DNA from: Bacillota bacterium
GTDB taxonomy: Bacteria > Bacillota > UBA4882 > UBA10575
Direction: 5' to 3'
Length of the DNA stretch: 10,132 bases
NCBI GenBank assembly: GCA_012512605.1
Contig: JAAZDX010000020.1
Location: 1-10,132 of the forward strand
Positions 1-5,921 of the stretch are shown in pieces. A model generated the notes under the pieces. It was not told the origin of the DNA. It saw only the letters and a program-made list of their open reading frames with translations, and did not search any database. A program made the translations under genes and the position numbers. Position 1 is the stretch's first letter. Each line of letters starts with the position of its first letter.

Positions 1-1
1 G

Positions 2-1282
2 GAGAAACGGATTGAACAAAAGGAAGCGAATATTGACCGCAAAATCGAAGCGCTGGAGAAGAAAGAGGATAACCTCGGTAAAAAAGAGAACGAGTTGGAT
101 AAGCTCAAGGCGGAACTGCGTGAGTTAAAACAACAAAAACGCGAAGAACTGGAGAAGATTTCTGGTCTTACCGTTGAGCAAGCGAAGGAGTTTCTCTTTT
201 CCGAATTAACAAAAGAACTGGCGCAAGAGATGGCGGTACGGGTCCGGGAATATGAGGCAAAAATTAAGGATGAAGCCGATAAGAAAGCCCGGGATATAAT
301 TGCGACGGCAATCCAACGGTACGCCGCCGATCATGTGGCCGAAACTACAGTGTCGGTAGTGGTATTGCCGAATGACGAGATGAAAGGCCGGATTATTGGC
401 CGGGAAGGTCGAAATATCCGGGCGCTTGAGACGTTGACCGGGATTGATCTCATTATCGACGATACCCCCGAGGCGGTGATTCTCTCTGGTTTTGACCCGG
501 TGCGACGGGAGATCGCACGGATTGCCTTAGAACGCTTAATTGCTGATGGCCGTATCCATCCAGCCCGCATCGAAGAGATGGTTGAAAAAGCCCGGAAAGA
601 AGTGGAAACGGTCATTAAAGAAGAAGGGGAACAAGCGGCAATTGAGGTTGGGATCCCTAATCTACACCCAGAGTTGATTCGGTTGTTGGGACGGTTGAAA
701 TACCGGACCAGTTATGGTCAGAATGTCTTGAAGCATTCAATCGAGGTGGCGCATTTAGCTGGTATGATTGCGGCAGAATTAGGAGCCGATGTCAATTTAG
801 CCAAACGGGCAGGACTCCTCCATGACATTGGAAAAGCCATTGACCATGAGGTGGAAGGACCCCATGTTACGATTGGTGCTGATATCGCGAAAAAGTTCCG
901 CGAATCGGCGGCGGTCATCCACGCGATTGCCGCCCACCACGGAGATATAGAGCCAAATACCGTTGAAGCTGTTTTAGTACAGGCGGCGGATGCGATTTCG
1001 GCGGCCCGGCCGGGGGCCAGGCGTGAGACGCTTGAGAGCTATATCAAACGGTTAGAGCGCTTAGAAAAGATCGCCGACTCCTTTGATGGCGTCGAAAAAG
1101 CCTTTGCGATCCAAGCCGGACGTGAAATCAGGATTATGGTAAAACCGGAAAAAGTGGATGATGCGGCGGCCGCATTTATTTCGCGAGAAATTGCGAAGAA
1201 AATCGAAGCCGAACTGGAATACCCCGGACAGATTAAAGTCGTCGTGATTCGTGAGATCAGAGCGGTCGATTATGCAAAATAA
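2..1282 (+). CDS. rny: Ribonuclease Y (RNase Y), 5'-truncated by the window edge
   Basis: Endoribonuclease that starts mRNA decay; in Bacillus it is anchored to the inner membrane face by an N-terminal helix. The frame is open from base 2, so 426 residues are visible; the family is about 520, so roughly 95 residues including the membrane anchor lie outside the window. Visible order: charged coiled coil rich in Glu/Lys (residues 1 to about 105), KH RNA-binding domain with the motif GRIIGREGRN (129-138), and an HD domain with HSIEVAH (245-251) and the metal-binding His-Asp pair in LLHDIGKA (272-279, codons at 821-826). The C-terminal region with ISREIAKKIE is also typical. No internal defect is seen. 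A hairpin follows the stop at once. The neighbour ymdB is a conserved partner locus. Identity is near certain; only the true start is missing. Confidence 0.97.
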   Translation, partial: EKRIEQKEANIDRKIEALEKKEDNLGKKENELDKLKAELRELKQQKREELEKISGLTVEQAKEFLFSELTKELAQEMAVRVREYEAKIKDEADKKARDIIATAIQRYAADHVAETTVSVVVLPNDEMKGRIIGREGRNIRALETLTGIDLIIDDTPEAVILSGFDPVRREIARIALERLIADGRIHPARIEEMVEKARKEVETVIKEEGEQAAIEVGIPNLHPELIRLLGRLKYRTSYGQNVLKHSIEVAHLAGMIAAELGADVNLAKRAGLLHDIGKAIDHEVEGPHVTIGADIAKKFRESAAVIHAIAAHHGDIEPNTVEAVLVQAADAISAARPGARRETLESYIKRLERLEKIADSFDGVEKAFAIQAGREIRIMVKPEKVDDAAAAFISREIAKKIEAELEYPGQIKVVVIREIRAVDYAK

Positions 1283-1286
1283 AGGC

Positions 1287-1318
1287 AGTAAGCCACACTG
1301 TGGCTTACTTGTCTTTTC
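1287..1318 (+). terminator. Hairpin after rny, probable intrinsic terminator or attenuator
   Basis: A near-perfect inverted repeat (arms AGTAAGCCAC and GTGGCTTACT, three-base loop) starts four bases after the rny stop. It is followed by the moderately T-rich run TGTCTTTTC. The stem is strong, but the T-tract is interrupted by G and C, so readthrough into the next gene is likely. It may instead be an mRNA 3'-end stabiliser. A GTG inside the right half could open the downstream frame, but the stem makes that start unlikely. Confidence 0.7.
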
Positions 1319-1344
1319 ATTATCATGAGAGGAATAGTGGGAAA

Positions 1345-1878
1345 ATGAAAGGTGTATTTGGTCGGGACGGTGAATCCTTCACAAGTTCGATGAGTTTAAT
1401 CGTATCTTTGCTTATCCGTTACCCGGAGATAGCCACCTTGAGGTTAAACCCCGCTGATTCTAGTTTGATTTTTAGCTTTATTTTTCGGCATAAGTTTTCA
1501 GCCGAAGAAAAAAAGGCGTTTCGGGAAGAATTGAAGATGAGCCTGGAAGCCTTGGCCTTTTTAGACCAAGTCAAACCTGAGGTTATCGAGCTGTCCTTCA
1601 AAAGGCAGGGATCGCTTAGTTTTCTGGAGATTAAACGGGATATTGCTTCCTTTTCCCCCGATGAATTGTCTTTAACCATTAAAATCATTAATAGTCGATA
1701 TGAAGATAAAGTGGTTAGAGAGGAAGACGGCGAGGCCGGGGAAGAAGATCTGCTTTTTCAGGAAGAAATGATCGCCCACATGTTGGAAGAGTTGAAGGAA
1801 GTACCGCAGAAAAAAGAGTTAACTGGGATTCGTGAAGAAGGCCGCGTCTTGATTTTTAATCACTCCGACCCCCCCTGA
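1345..1878 (+). CDS. Unrecognised 177-residue protein between rny and ymdB
   Basis: I do not recognise this family. ATG 1345 is chosen because the earlier in-frame GTG (1300) lies inside the hairpin that follows rny; GAGAGG stands about 12 bases upstream, a rather long spacing. The protein is soluble, with no signal peptide or membrane segment. Residues 12-50 alternate hydrophobic strand-like and helix-like stretches, 52-76 look helical and amphipathic, and 80-115 have two more strand/helix blocks. A very acidic segment (119-150, rich in Glu/Asp) leads to a short C-terminal stretch ending GRVLIFNHSDPP. The stop lies 34 bases before ymdB and inside a stem that may control ymdB translation, so the two genes are probably co-expressed. 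Base composition and codon use resemble the neighbours, which argues for a real gene. The position suggests a role near RNase Y or YmdB, but that is inference from location alone. Confidence 0.75.
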   Translation: MKGVFGRDGESFTSSMSLIVSLLIRYPEIATLRLNPADSSLIFSFIFRHKFSAEEKKAFREELKMSLEALAFLDQVKPEVIELSFKRQGSLSFLEIKRDIASFSPDELSLTIKIINSRYEDKVVREEDGEAGEEDLLFQEEMIAHMLEELKEVPQKKELTGIREEGRVLIFNHSDPP

Positions 1879-1904
1879 AGCGGGGATGGGTTTATTCAAG
1901 GGGG
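1871..1904 (+). promoter_or_regulatory. Possible stem sequestering the ymdB SD site (translational coupling)
   Basis: CCCCCTGAA (1871-1879), which contains the stop codon of the preceding gene, can pair with TTCAAGGGGG (1895-1904), which is the SD site of ymdB. The stem has nine pairs, one bulged A and a 15-base loop. A ribosome finishing the upstream gene would melt it and free the SD site. A competing four-pair hairpin (CCCC 1872-1875 with GGGG 1882-1885) is also possible. The base pairing is seen directly; the regulatory role is inferred. Confidence 0.4.
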
Positions 1905-1912
1905 ACCTAATT

Positions 1913-2695
1913 TTGAAGATTATATTTTTAGGTGATATTGTGGGTCGTCCTGGACGGAAGCTGGTGAAGACGCTCCTTCCGGAGTTGATAGAAGAGTATG
2001 CCCCGGATTTAACGGTCGTGAACGGGGAGAATGCCGCGGGGGGGTTTGGGCTGACGCTGGACGTGGCGGATGAGCTTTTACATAGTGGCGTGGACGTGAT
2101 TACCCTGGGCAACCACACCTGGAAACACCGGGAGATCGGCCAGGTCTTCGACCGTTACAAACAGGTGTTGCGTCCCGCCAATTACCCTCCGGGGACCCCG
2201 GGGGAGAGTGCCGGTTTATTTGTGGCCAAAAACGGGTACCCGGTCGGGGTCCTTAGTCTAATGGGTCAGGTTTATTTAGAACCGGCCCTGGATTGTCCCT
2301 TTCGCGTGGCGAAGGAGCAAATCGGTCGCCTGAAAGAGAAAACCCCTTTTGTTTTGGTTGATTTTCATGCCGAAGCCACTTCGGAAAAGATCGCCCTTGG
2401 CCACTACCTTGATGGGTTGGCTTCGGCGGTCTTAGGAACCCATACCCATGTCGCCACGGCTGATCACCGCATCCTTCCCGGTGGGACCGGATATATTACC
2501 GATGTTGGGATGTGCGGACCGACCGATTCGGTTTTAGGCGTGAAGAAGGAGTTGGCGATTGAGAAGTTTATCACAAAACGACCGGTGAAATTCGAGATTG
2601 CAAAAGGGCCAGTTGAATTGAACGGCGTCTATCTCGAACTGAATGAAGAAGGACGGACAAAGCGAATTGACAGAATAATTTACCGTAAAAATTAA
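1913..2695 (+). CDS. ymdB: YmdB-family metallophosphodiesterase (TIGR00282)
   Basis: Calcineurin-like dinuclear-metal phosphodiesterase. The Bacillus homologue hydrolyses cyclic nucleotides in vitro and influences biofilm and motility gene expression and RNase Y-linked RNA levels. TTG 1913 is preferred over ATG 1886: AAGGGGG sits eight bases upstream, and the resulting MKIIFLGDIVGRPGR matches the usual family N-terminus. Length is 260 residues against about 264 in Bacillus. Metal and catalytic residues are all present: D8 (GDIVG), E39-N40 (NGENAA), N67-H68 (GNHTW), H152 (DFHAEATSEK), and H177 and H179 (GTHTHV). The C-terminal signature YITDVGMCGP is intact. It follows the unrecognised gene by 34 bases, and its SD may be held in a stem with that gene's stop. 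After its stop comes an AT-rich spacer with the spoVS promoter. Identity is very secure; the physiological substrate in this organism is unknown. Confidence 0.95.
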   Translation: MKIIFLGDIVGRPGRKLVKTLLPELIEEYAPDLTVVNGENAAGGFGLTLDVADELLHSGVDVITLGNHTWKHREIGQVFDRYKQVLRPANYPPGTPGESAGLFVAKNGYPVGVLSLMGQVYLEPALDCPFRVAKEQIGRLKEKTPFVLVDFHAEATSEKIALGHYLDGLASAVLGTHTHVATADHRILPGGTGYITDVGMCGPTDSVLGVKKELAIEKFITKRPVKFEIAKGPVELNGVYLELNEEGRTKRIDRIIYRKN

Positions 2696-2712
2696 AAATA
2701 AGTAATAAATTA

Positions 2713-2744
2713 AAAGGAATTTAATGGTCGGCATAAAATATAAT
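2713..2744 (+). promoter_or_regulatory. Candidate sigma-H promoter of spoVS, overlapping a TATAAT box
   Basis: In the AT-rich spacer before spoVS, AAAGGAATT (2713-2721) fits the sigma-H -35 consensus RnAGGAWWW. After 11 bases comes ATAAAAT (2733-2739), which differs from RnnGAAT only by A for G. The distance between the two boxes equals that remembered for Bacillus spoVG. A perfect TATAAT (2739-2744) overlaps its end, but GGAATT at the matching -35 position is poor for sigma-A. Bacillus spoVS is known to be sigma-H dependent, which supports the reading. Confidence 0.55.
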
Positions 2745-2790
2745 AGATGTAGTTCAGAAAGTTGACATGGTTTAGGAGGGGTATAAAGCA

Positions 2791-3051
2791 ATGGAAGTAT
2801 TAAAGGTTTCGGCAAAATCGAACCCAAACTCAGTGGCCGGGGCATTGGCTGGAGTATTACGGGAGAAAGGAGCAGCAGAAATCCAGGCGATTGGCGCTGG
2901 TGCGCTGAATCAGGCCGTAAAAGCCGTTGCCATTGCCCGTGGTTTCGTAGCGCCCAGTGGGATTGATTTGATTTGTATTCCCGCGTTTACTGACATAATG
3001 ATTGAAGGACAAGAACGAACAGCCATTAAATTAATCATTGAACCACGTTAG
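2791..3051 (+). CDS. spoVS: Stage V sporulation protein S
   Basis: Small Alba-like protein of 86 residues, the same length as in Bacillus and almost identical to it in sequence. Conserved blocks include MEVLKVSAKSNPNSVAGALA (1-20), AIGAGALNQAVKA (34-46), and IDLICIPAFTDI (58-69). In Bacillus, loss of SpoVS blocks sporulation at stage V (coat assembly) and changes septation phenotypes; the molecular role is unresolved, though the fold suggests nucleic-acid binding. ATG 2791 has AGGAGG at 2774-2779 with 11 bases of spacing. It is probably transcribed alone from the sigma-H-like promoter upstream, and ends at a strong terminator 22 bases after its stop. Placement directly after ymdB matches Bacillus gene order. 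A longer open frame overlapping its 3' end from base 3038 is the upstream extension of the next gene, not a separate gene. Confidence 0.97.
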   Translation: MEVLKVSAKSNPNSVAGALAGVLREKGAAEIQAIGAGALNQAVKAVAIARGFVAPSGIDLICIPAFTDIMIEGQERTAIKLIIEPR

Positions 3052-3073
3052 TTCTTATCCGCAGCTCCGATCG

Positions 3074-3104
3074 GGACCTATAAACATTTATAGGTTCTTT
3101 TTTT
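3074..3104 (+). terminator. Intrinsic terminator of spoVS
   Basis: Arms GGACCTATAA and TTATAGGTTC form ten pairs (one G-U) around a four-base loop ACAT. Seven consecutive T (3098-3104) follow immediately. It is the clearest terminator in the window and separates spoVS from the dipeptidase gene. Confidence 0.9.
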
Positions 3105-3139
3105 GTTTAAGACAGTTATCATCAGAGAGGAAAAGGAAG

Positions 3140-4090
3140 ATGGATAACAATTACGGACCGATTCTTGATGGTCATGCCGATACTTTAGTCCGGCTTGAGG
3201 AGGAAGGCGGGAGCCTGGGTCATGCCCCCCATCTTCATCTTGATCTACCCCGGTTAAAAAAGGCCGGGGTTTCCCTGCAGGTTTTGGCGATCTGTGCGGC
3301 CCAGCGGCCGGCAGCCTCTGCTTGGGCTGAGCATGTCATTGCCCGCTGGCGGCAAGAGTATAACCGCTGTCGGGAGCAGATAATCTGGATCCGGTCCGCG
3401 TCCGATTTTAAAGCATGGAGCCAGGGACAGAAAATCGGGGTGATTCTGGCCCTGGAAGGGCTGGAGCCGTTGGAAGGGGAGCTTTCCCGGCTGGACGATT
3501 ATTATGAACAGGGTGTGCGGATGCTCTCGCTGACCTGGAACGGGGCGAACGCCTTTGCTTGCGGGGTGGGGGTGCCGAACGATAGTGGCCTGACCGGATT
3601 AGGTAAAGCAGTTGTCAAAATGGCGGAAGAACGGGGAATGATTTTGGACCTTTCTCATTTAGGCCGGAAAAGTTTCTTTGGTGTAATTGATCTTGTTCAG
3701 CAGGCGGTCTGTGTTTCCCACGCTAATGTGGCTCAGGTCCATGCGCACCGCCGTAATTTAACGGCGGAACAGATTCGCTTGGTGGCAGCCACCGGGGGAA
3801 CGGTGGGGCTTACTTTTTACCCGCCCTTTATCGGTGCGGGAACCGTCCGCAGTGATGACCTCATCCCTCATCTAGAGGCACTAATCCGGATTGGCGGTGA
3901 GGATTGTCCGGCGCTGGGCAGTGATTTTGACGGGATTGATTGTGCGCCAACGGATCTGCCTGATGTGACCGGGATTCCCAATTTTCTAAAGCGCTTGGAC
4001 GCGGTTGGGTTCAGCCGGGAGATCATCGGAAAGGTGGCTGGAGGTAACTTCAACCGGTTTCTCAAGGGTAAATTTCCGGCAACCAGCTGA
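3140..4090 (+). CDS. Membrane (renal-type) dipeptidase, peptidase family M19
   Basis: Zinc dipeptidase of the amidohydrolase superfamily; members cleave dipeptides, often with a D-residue at the C-terminal side, and some may recycle wall-derived peptides. ATG 3140 is chosen over the longer frame because GAGAGG lies about nine bases upstream, and because 34 extra residues would run through the spoVS terminator. The protein has 316 residues, usual for bacterial members. Ligands of the binuclear zinc site are all visible: H12 and D14 (DGHADT), E106 (ALEGLE), H173 (LDLSHLG) and H194 (VSHAN), plus R205-N206 and D262 (GSDFDGID). The C-terminal GGNFNRFL resembles the usual family ending GGN(F/L)xRV. 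There is no signal peptide or anchor, so it is cytoplasmic. A dipeptidase after spoVS is seen in other spore formers, but a functional link is only suggested. The exact substrate cannot be told. Confidence 0.93.
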   Translation: MDNNYGPILDGHADTLVRLEEEGGSLGHAPHLHLDLPRLKKAGVSLQVLAICAAQRPAASAWAEHVIARWRQEYNRCREQIIWIRSASDFKAWSQGQKIGVILALEGLEPLEGELSRLDDYYEQGVRMLSLTWNGANAFACGVGVPNDSGLTGLGKAVVKMAEERGMILDLSHLGRKSFFGVIDLVQQAVCVSHANVAQVHAHRRNLTAEQIRLVAATGGTVGLTFYPPFIGAGTVRSDDLIPHLEALIRIGGEDCPALGSDFDGIDCAPTDLPDVTGIPNFLKRLDAVGFSREIIGKVAGGNFNRFLKGKFPATS

Positions 4091-4242
4091 AAAAGGTGTT
4101 AAAAAGCCCAGATCACCTATCTCCTACCGGTTTTTACTTAGAGGAGTAACGGGCCAACAACAGAAGATCATGGTAGTCACCCACCTTGCTACAGACCGTA
4201 CACACGAAGTGATGAAAGTTAAAGCCAGTACCAAGAACCAGT

Positions 4243-4275
4243 AACATCGGAGTAAGCACCAAAACATCGCAGTAA
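4243..4275 (+). repeat. Two 13-base direct repeats, 20-base period
   Basis: AACATCGGAGTAA (4243-4255) and AACATCGCAGTAA (4263-4275) agree in 12 of 13 bases, and their starts are exactly 20 bases apart, about two helical turns. A shorter repeat CCAGTA at 4225 and 4238 lies just upstream. The arrangement would suit an operator for a protein binding one face of DNA, upstream of the GNAT-spo0A pair. No known operator was recognised. Confidence 0.45.
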
Positions 4276-4302
4276 TGAACAGAGCACGAATTGTAGTTTA
4301 TT

Positions 4303-4309
4303 TGTCGAA
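4303..4309 (+). promoter_or_regulatory. 0A-box-like heptamer overlapping the GNAT SD region
   Basis: TGTCGAA matches the classic Spo0A-binding heptamer exactly and ends just before or within the GAAGGAG SD site of the GNAT gene. A bound regulator there could block expression of the operon that carries spo0A. A seven-base match is weak evidence alone; another exact match (minus strand, 5564-5570) occurs inside the spo0A coding region. Confidence 0.3.
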
Positions 4310-4322
4310 GGAGTGGCCGTAC

Positions 4323-4892
4323 ATGTCAAAGCAAGCAGATGCCGTTCGCATCCGACCGTTGGTAAAAGAAGACCTTTCCCGGTTGGTCCGGTGGAACAGT
4401 GATCCGGAAGTGGAACGTTTAGTCGGTCTGGGTTTACCATGTGATCTGGAGGCTTGTCTTGCCTGGTGGGAAGAGTGTAGAAGCAGTAAAAACACCCGGC
4501 TTTTTGCGCTTGAGAATGAAAAGGGACAGTTGATTGGTGATCTGGAACTTGCCCATATTTGCTGGCGTGGGCGCGAAGCGGAGCTGAGGATTCGGATCGG
4601 GGAAAAAAGCTATTGGAATAAGGGTTACGGAACTTTGGCGCTTGAGCAGATCGAGCGTTATGCCTTTGACGTGCTGGGACTCGACCGATTGTACCTCCGG
4701 GTTTATACCTTCAACACCCGTGCGATCCGCTGCTACCAAAAGCTGGGTTTTAAAAAGAAAGCGATTCTTCAGCGGAAGCAAGACCGGAATTGGAAAGATA
4801 TTTATCTGATGACGTTGGAAAATACTGCTGAGCGCAGAAAAGGTAGACATAAAGATTTGCCTTTTACAGCAGGAAATGGTAAAAGTGTGTAG
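4323..4892 (+). CDS. GNAT-family N-acetyltransferase (RimJ/RimL-like, Acetyltransf_3)
   Basis: Acetyl-CoA-dependent N-acetyltransferase; the acceptor (ribosomal protein N-terminus, antibiotic, polyamine or other amine) cannot be told. ATG 4323 is chosen because GAAGGAG (4307-4313) lies nine bases upstream; ATG 4275 has no SD site and lies in the direct repeat. Length is 189 residues. The start VRIRPLVKEDLSRLVRWNSD (8-27) is typical of the RimJ/RimL subgroup. The acetyl-CoA-binding motif A is seen at 92-104 (IGEKSYWNKGYGT, with the K/R-G-x-G core), followed by LRVYTFNTRAIRCYQKLGF (125-143), where N131 and Y138 are the usual conserved positions. A basic 20-residue tail (170-189) is not needed for the fold. 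Its stop is 28 bases before the preferred spo0A start, so both are probably on one transcript, an unusual neighbour for spo0A. Confidence 0.88.
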   Translation: MSKQADAVRIRPLVKEDLSRLVRWNSDPEVERLVGLGLPCDLEACLAWWEECRSSKNTRLFALENEKGQLIGDLELAHICWRGREAELRIRIGEKSYWNKGYGTLALEQIERYAFDVLGLDRLYLRVYTFNTRAIRCYQKLGFKKKAILQRKQDRNWKDIYLMTLENTAERRKGRHKDLPFTAGNGKSV

Positions 4893-4920
4893 AAAACAGT
4901 CTGGGAAAGGAGGGGTGTAT

Positions 4921-5730
4921 TTGGCGGAAGATCGCATTCGGGTTGTGCTGGCGGATAATAACCGAGAGCTCTGTAAAGTGTTGGCCGAACATATTGGCAT
5001 CCAAGAAGATATGGAGCTGGAGGGGATCGCCTACGACGGGTTACAGGCGATCGAACTGATTCAAGCCCACGAACCTGATCTCTTGATTCTGGATATTACC
5101 ATGCCCTATTTGGATGGAATTGGTGTTATGGAACGTTTGGCGGAGATGAACAAGGCACCGCAAGTAATTGTGTTGACCGCTTTTGAACAGGAGTCTATGG
5201 TACAACGGTTAATTGCAATGGGTGCGGTTTATTATATGGTCAAACCTTTTGACACTTTAACGCTTTTAGAGCGGATCCGCCAATTCGGCCGCCACCAGGA
5301 GGACTATGTAAAGGAAAGCCGGAATTTTTATAACCCGTTGCCTACACCGGCGAAGAACTTTTCCCGCCAACAACTGGAGTTGGAAGTGACCAAGATCTTT
5401 CATGAAATGGGGGTTCCGGCCCATTTTCGGGGCTATGCTTATCTACGGGATGCTATCATCATGGCCATCCAGGAGGAGGATATTCTCGGTAATATCACCA
5501 AAAACCTCTACCCGCGGATTGCGGAGAAATACAACTCCACGGCCAGCGGGGTTGAGTCGGCAATTCGACATACAATCGAGATCGGTTGGGAACGGGGCAA
5601 TTGCGAGTCGTTTAAGAAGATGTTTGGGACCGACCATTTCCAGACGGAAAAAGCACGCTTTCCGACGGCGGCCTCTTTTATTGCCAAAGTGGCCGACCGG
5701 ATTCGACTCCAATTACAGATTTCCAGCTGA
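4921..5730 (+). CDS. spo0A: Spo0A-type sporulation response regulator, divergent in two key sites
   Basis: Master regulator type for sporulation entry: a phosphorylated receiver frees a C-terminal DNA-binding domain. TTG 4921 is preferred over ATG 4876 because AGGAGG (4908-4913) is seven bases upstream and the protein then has 269 residues against 267 in Bacillus. Receiver (5-122): phosphoacceptor D58 in LLILDITMP, T86 in VLTAF, K108 in VKPF. Linker 123-150. Effector domain (151-269) with FHEMGVPAHFRGYAYLRDAI and the helix-turn-helix around 190-220 ending AIRHTIEIGWERGN. Two departures from the remembered Bacillus sequence stand out. The acidic pair is D12-N13 instead of Asp-Asp. The recognition helix reads TASGVESAIRH instead of TASRVERAIRH, so two DNA-facing Arg are Gly210 and Ser213. 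spoIVB, its usual neighbour, is not upstream. It may be a second Spo0A copy or a lineage-specific one. A terminator follows. Confidence 0.9.
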   Translation: MAEDRIRVVLADNNRELCKVLAEHIGIQEDMELEGIAYDGLQAIELIQAHEPDLLILDITMPYLDGIGVMERLAEMNKAPQVIVLTAFEQESMVQRLIAMGAVYYMVKPFDTLTLLERIRQFGRHQEDYVKESRNFYNPLPTPAKNFSRQQLELEVTKIFHEMGVPAHFRGYAYLRDAIIMAIQEEDILGNITKNLYPRIAEKYNSTASGVESAIRHTIEIGWERGNCESFKKMFGTDHFQTEKARFPTAASFIAKVADRIRLQLQISS

Positions 5731-5778
5731 CGATTGCTAGCTTTATACATTGATTAATTTGATTATTTCCATTAAAGC

Positions 5779-5815
5779 GCCCGTAGGAGGTTGTTCACCC
5801 CAGTACGGGCTTTTT
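5779..5815 (+). terminator. Intrinsic terminator after spo0A
   Basis: GCCCGTA (5779-5785) pairs perfectly with TACGGGC (5804-5810) around an 18-base loop that can form a small inner GGT/ACC stem. Five T follow (5811-5815). It ends the GNAT-spo0A transcript 49 bases after the spo0A stop. Confidence 0.8.
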
Positions 5816-5838
5816 AAATTAATTCCGGATTTAGCGGG

Positions 5839-5844
5839 TATAAT
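5839..5844 (+). promoter_or_regulatory. TATAAT -10 box, candidate promoter of rlmN and its downstream genes
   Basis: A perfect TATAAT lies between the spo0A terminator and rlmN, where a new transcript must start. No good TTGACA is seen 16-18 bases upstream (the sequence there is AT-rich), and there is no TG extension, so the promoter is only partly supported. A start near 5851 would give a leader of about 70 bases that includes the inverted repeat TATTTT/AAAATA (5888-5903). Confidence 0.45.
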
Positions 5845-5921
5845 GAGGAGGAAAAGATTACCGCGACGCGGAAATGTTCGGTGTTATTATTTTTGCCAAA
5901 ATAGAATGGGGGGCCGCTTGT

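Larger units (their letters stand above)
4091..4322. other. 232-base non-coding spacer before the GNAT-spo0A pair
   Basis: No convincing gene is seen. The only short frame, ATG 4170 to 4244 (24 codons), lacks a well-placed SD site. No clear terminator follows the dipeptidase and no good sigma-A or sigma-H promoter could be assigned. The spacer holds a 13-base direct repeat with 20-base period (4243-4275) and a TGTCGAA heptamer (4303-4309), both described separately. It is the likely control region of the next two genes. Confidence 0.6.

Noticed and set aside
331..615. Minus-strand frames such as this one opposite rny, and similar ones elsewhere
   Set aside because: They mirror well-conserved plus-strand genes, lack SD sites and have compositions typical of antisense shadows.
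1300..1344. GTG 1300 as start of the unrecognised gene
   Set aside because: It lies inside the strong hairpin after rny and has no SD site; ATG 1345 is more plausible.
2762..2767. TTGACA as a -35 box for spoVS
   Set aside because: A -10 box 17 bases further would fall at the start codon (AAAGCA), so it cannot serve spoVS; the boxes at 2713-2744 fit better.
3038..3139. N-terminal extension of the dipeptidase, overlapping spoVS
   Set aside because: It would run through the spoVS terminator, has no SD, and adds 34 residues absent from the M19 family.
4170..4244. 24-codon frame in the spacer before the GNAT gene
   Set aside because: No SD site at a usable distance and no recognisable content; its end overlaps the direct-repeat region.
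5564..5570. Minus-strand 0A box (TTCGACA) in spo0A
   Set aside because: It encodes part of the conserved AIRH motif within the coding region, so the match is explained by protein sequence.
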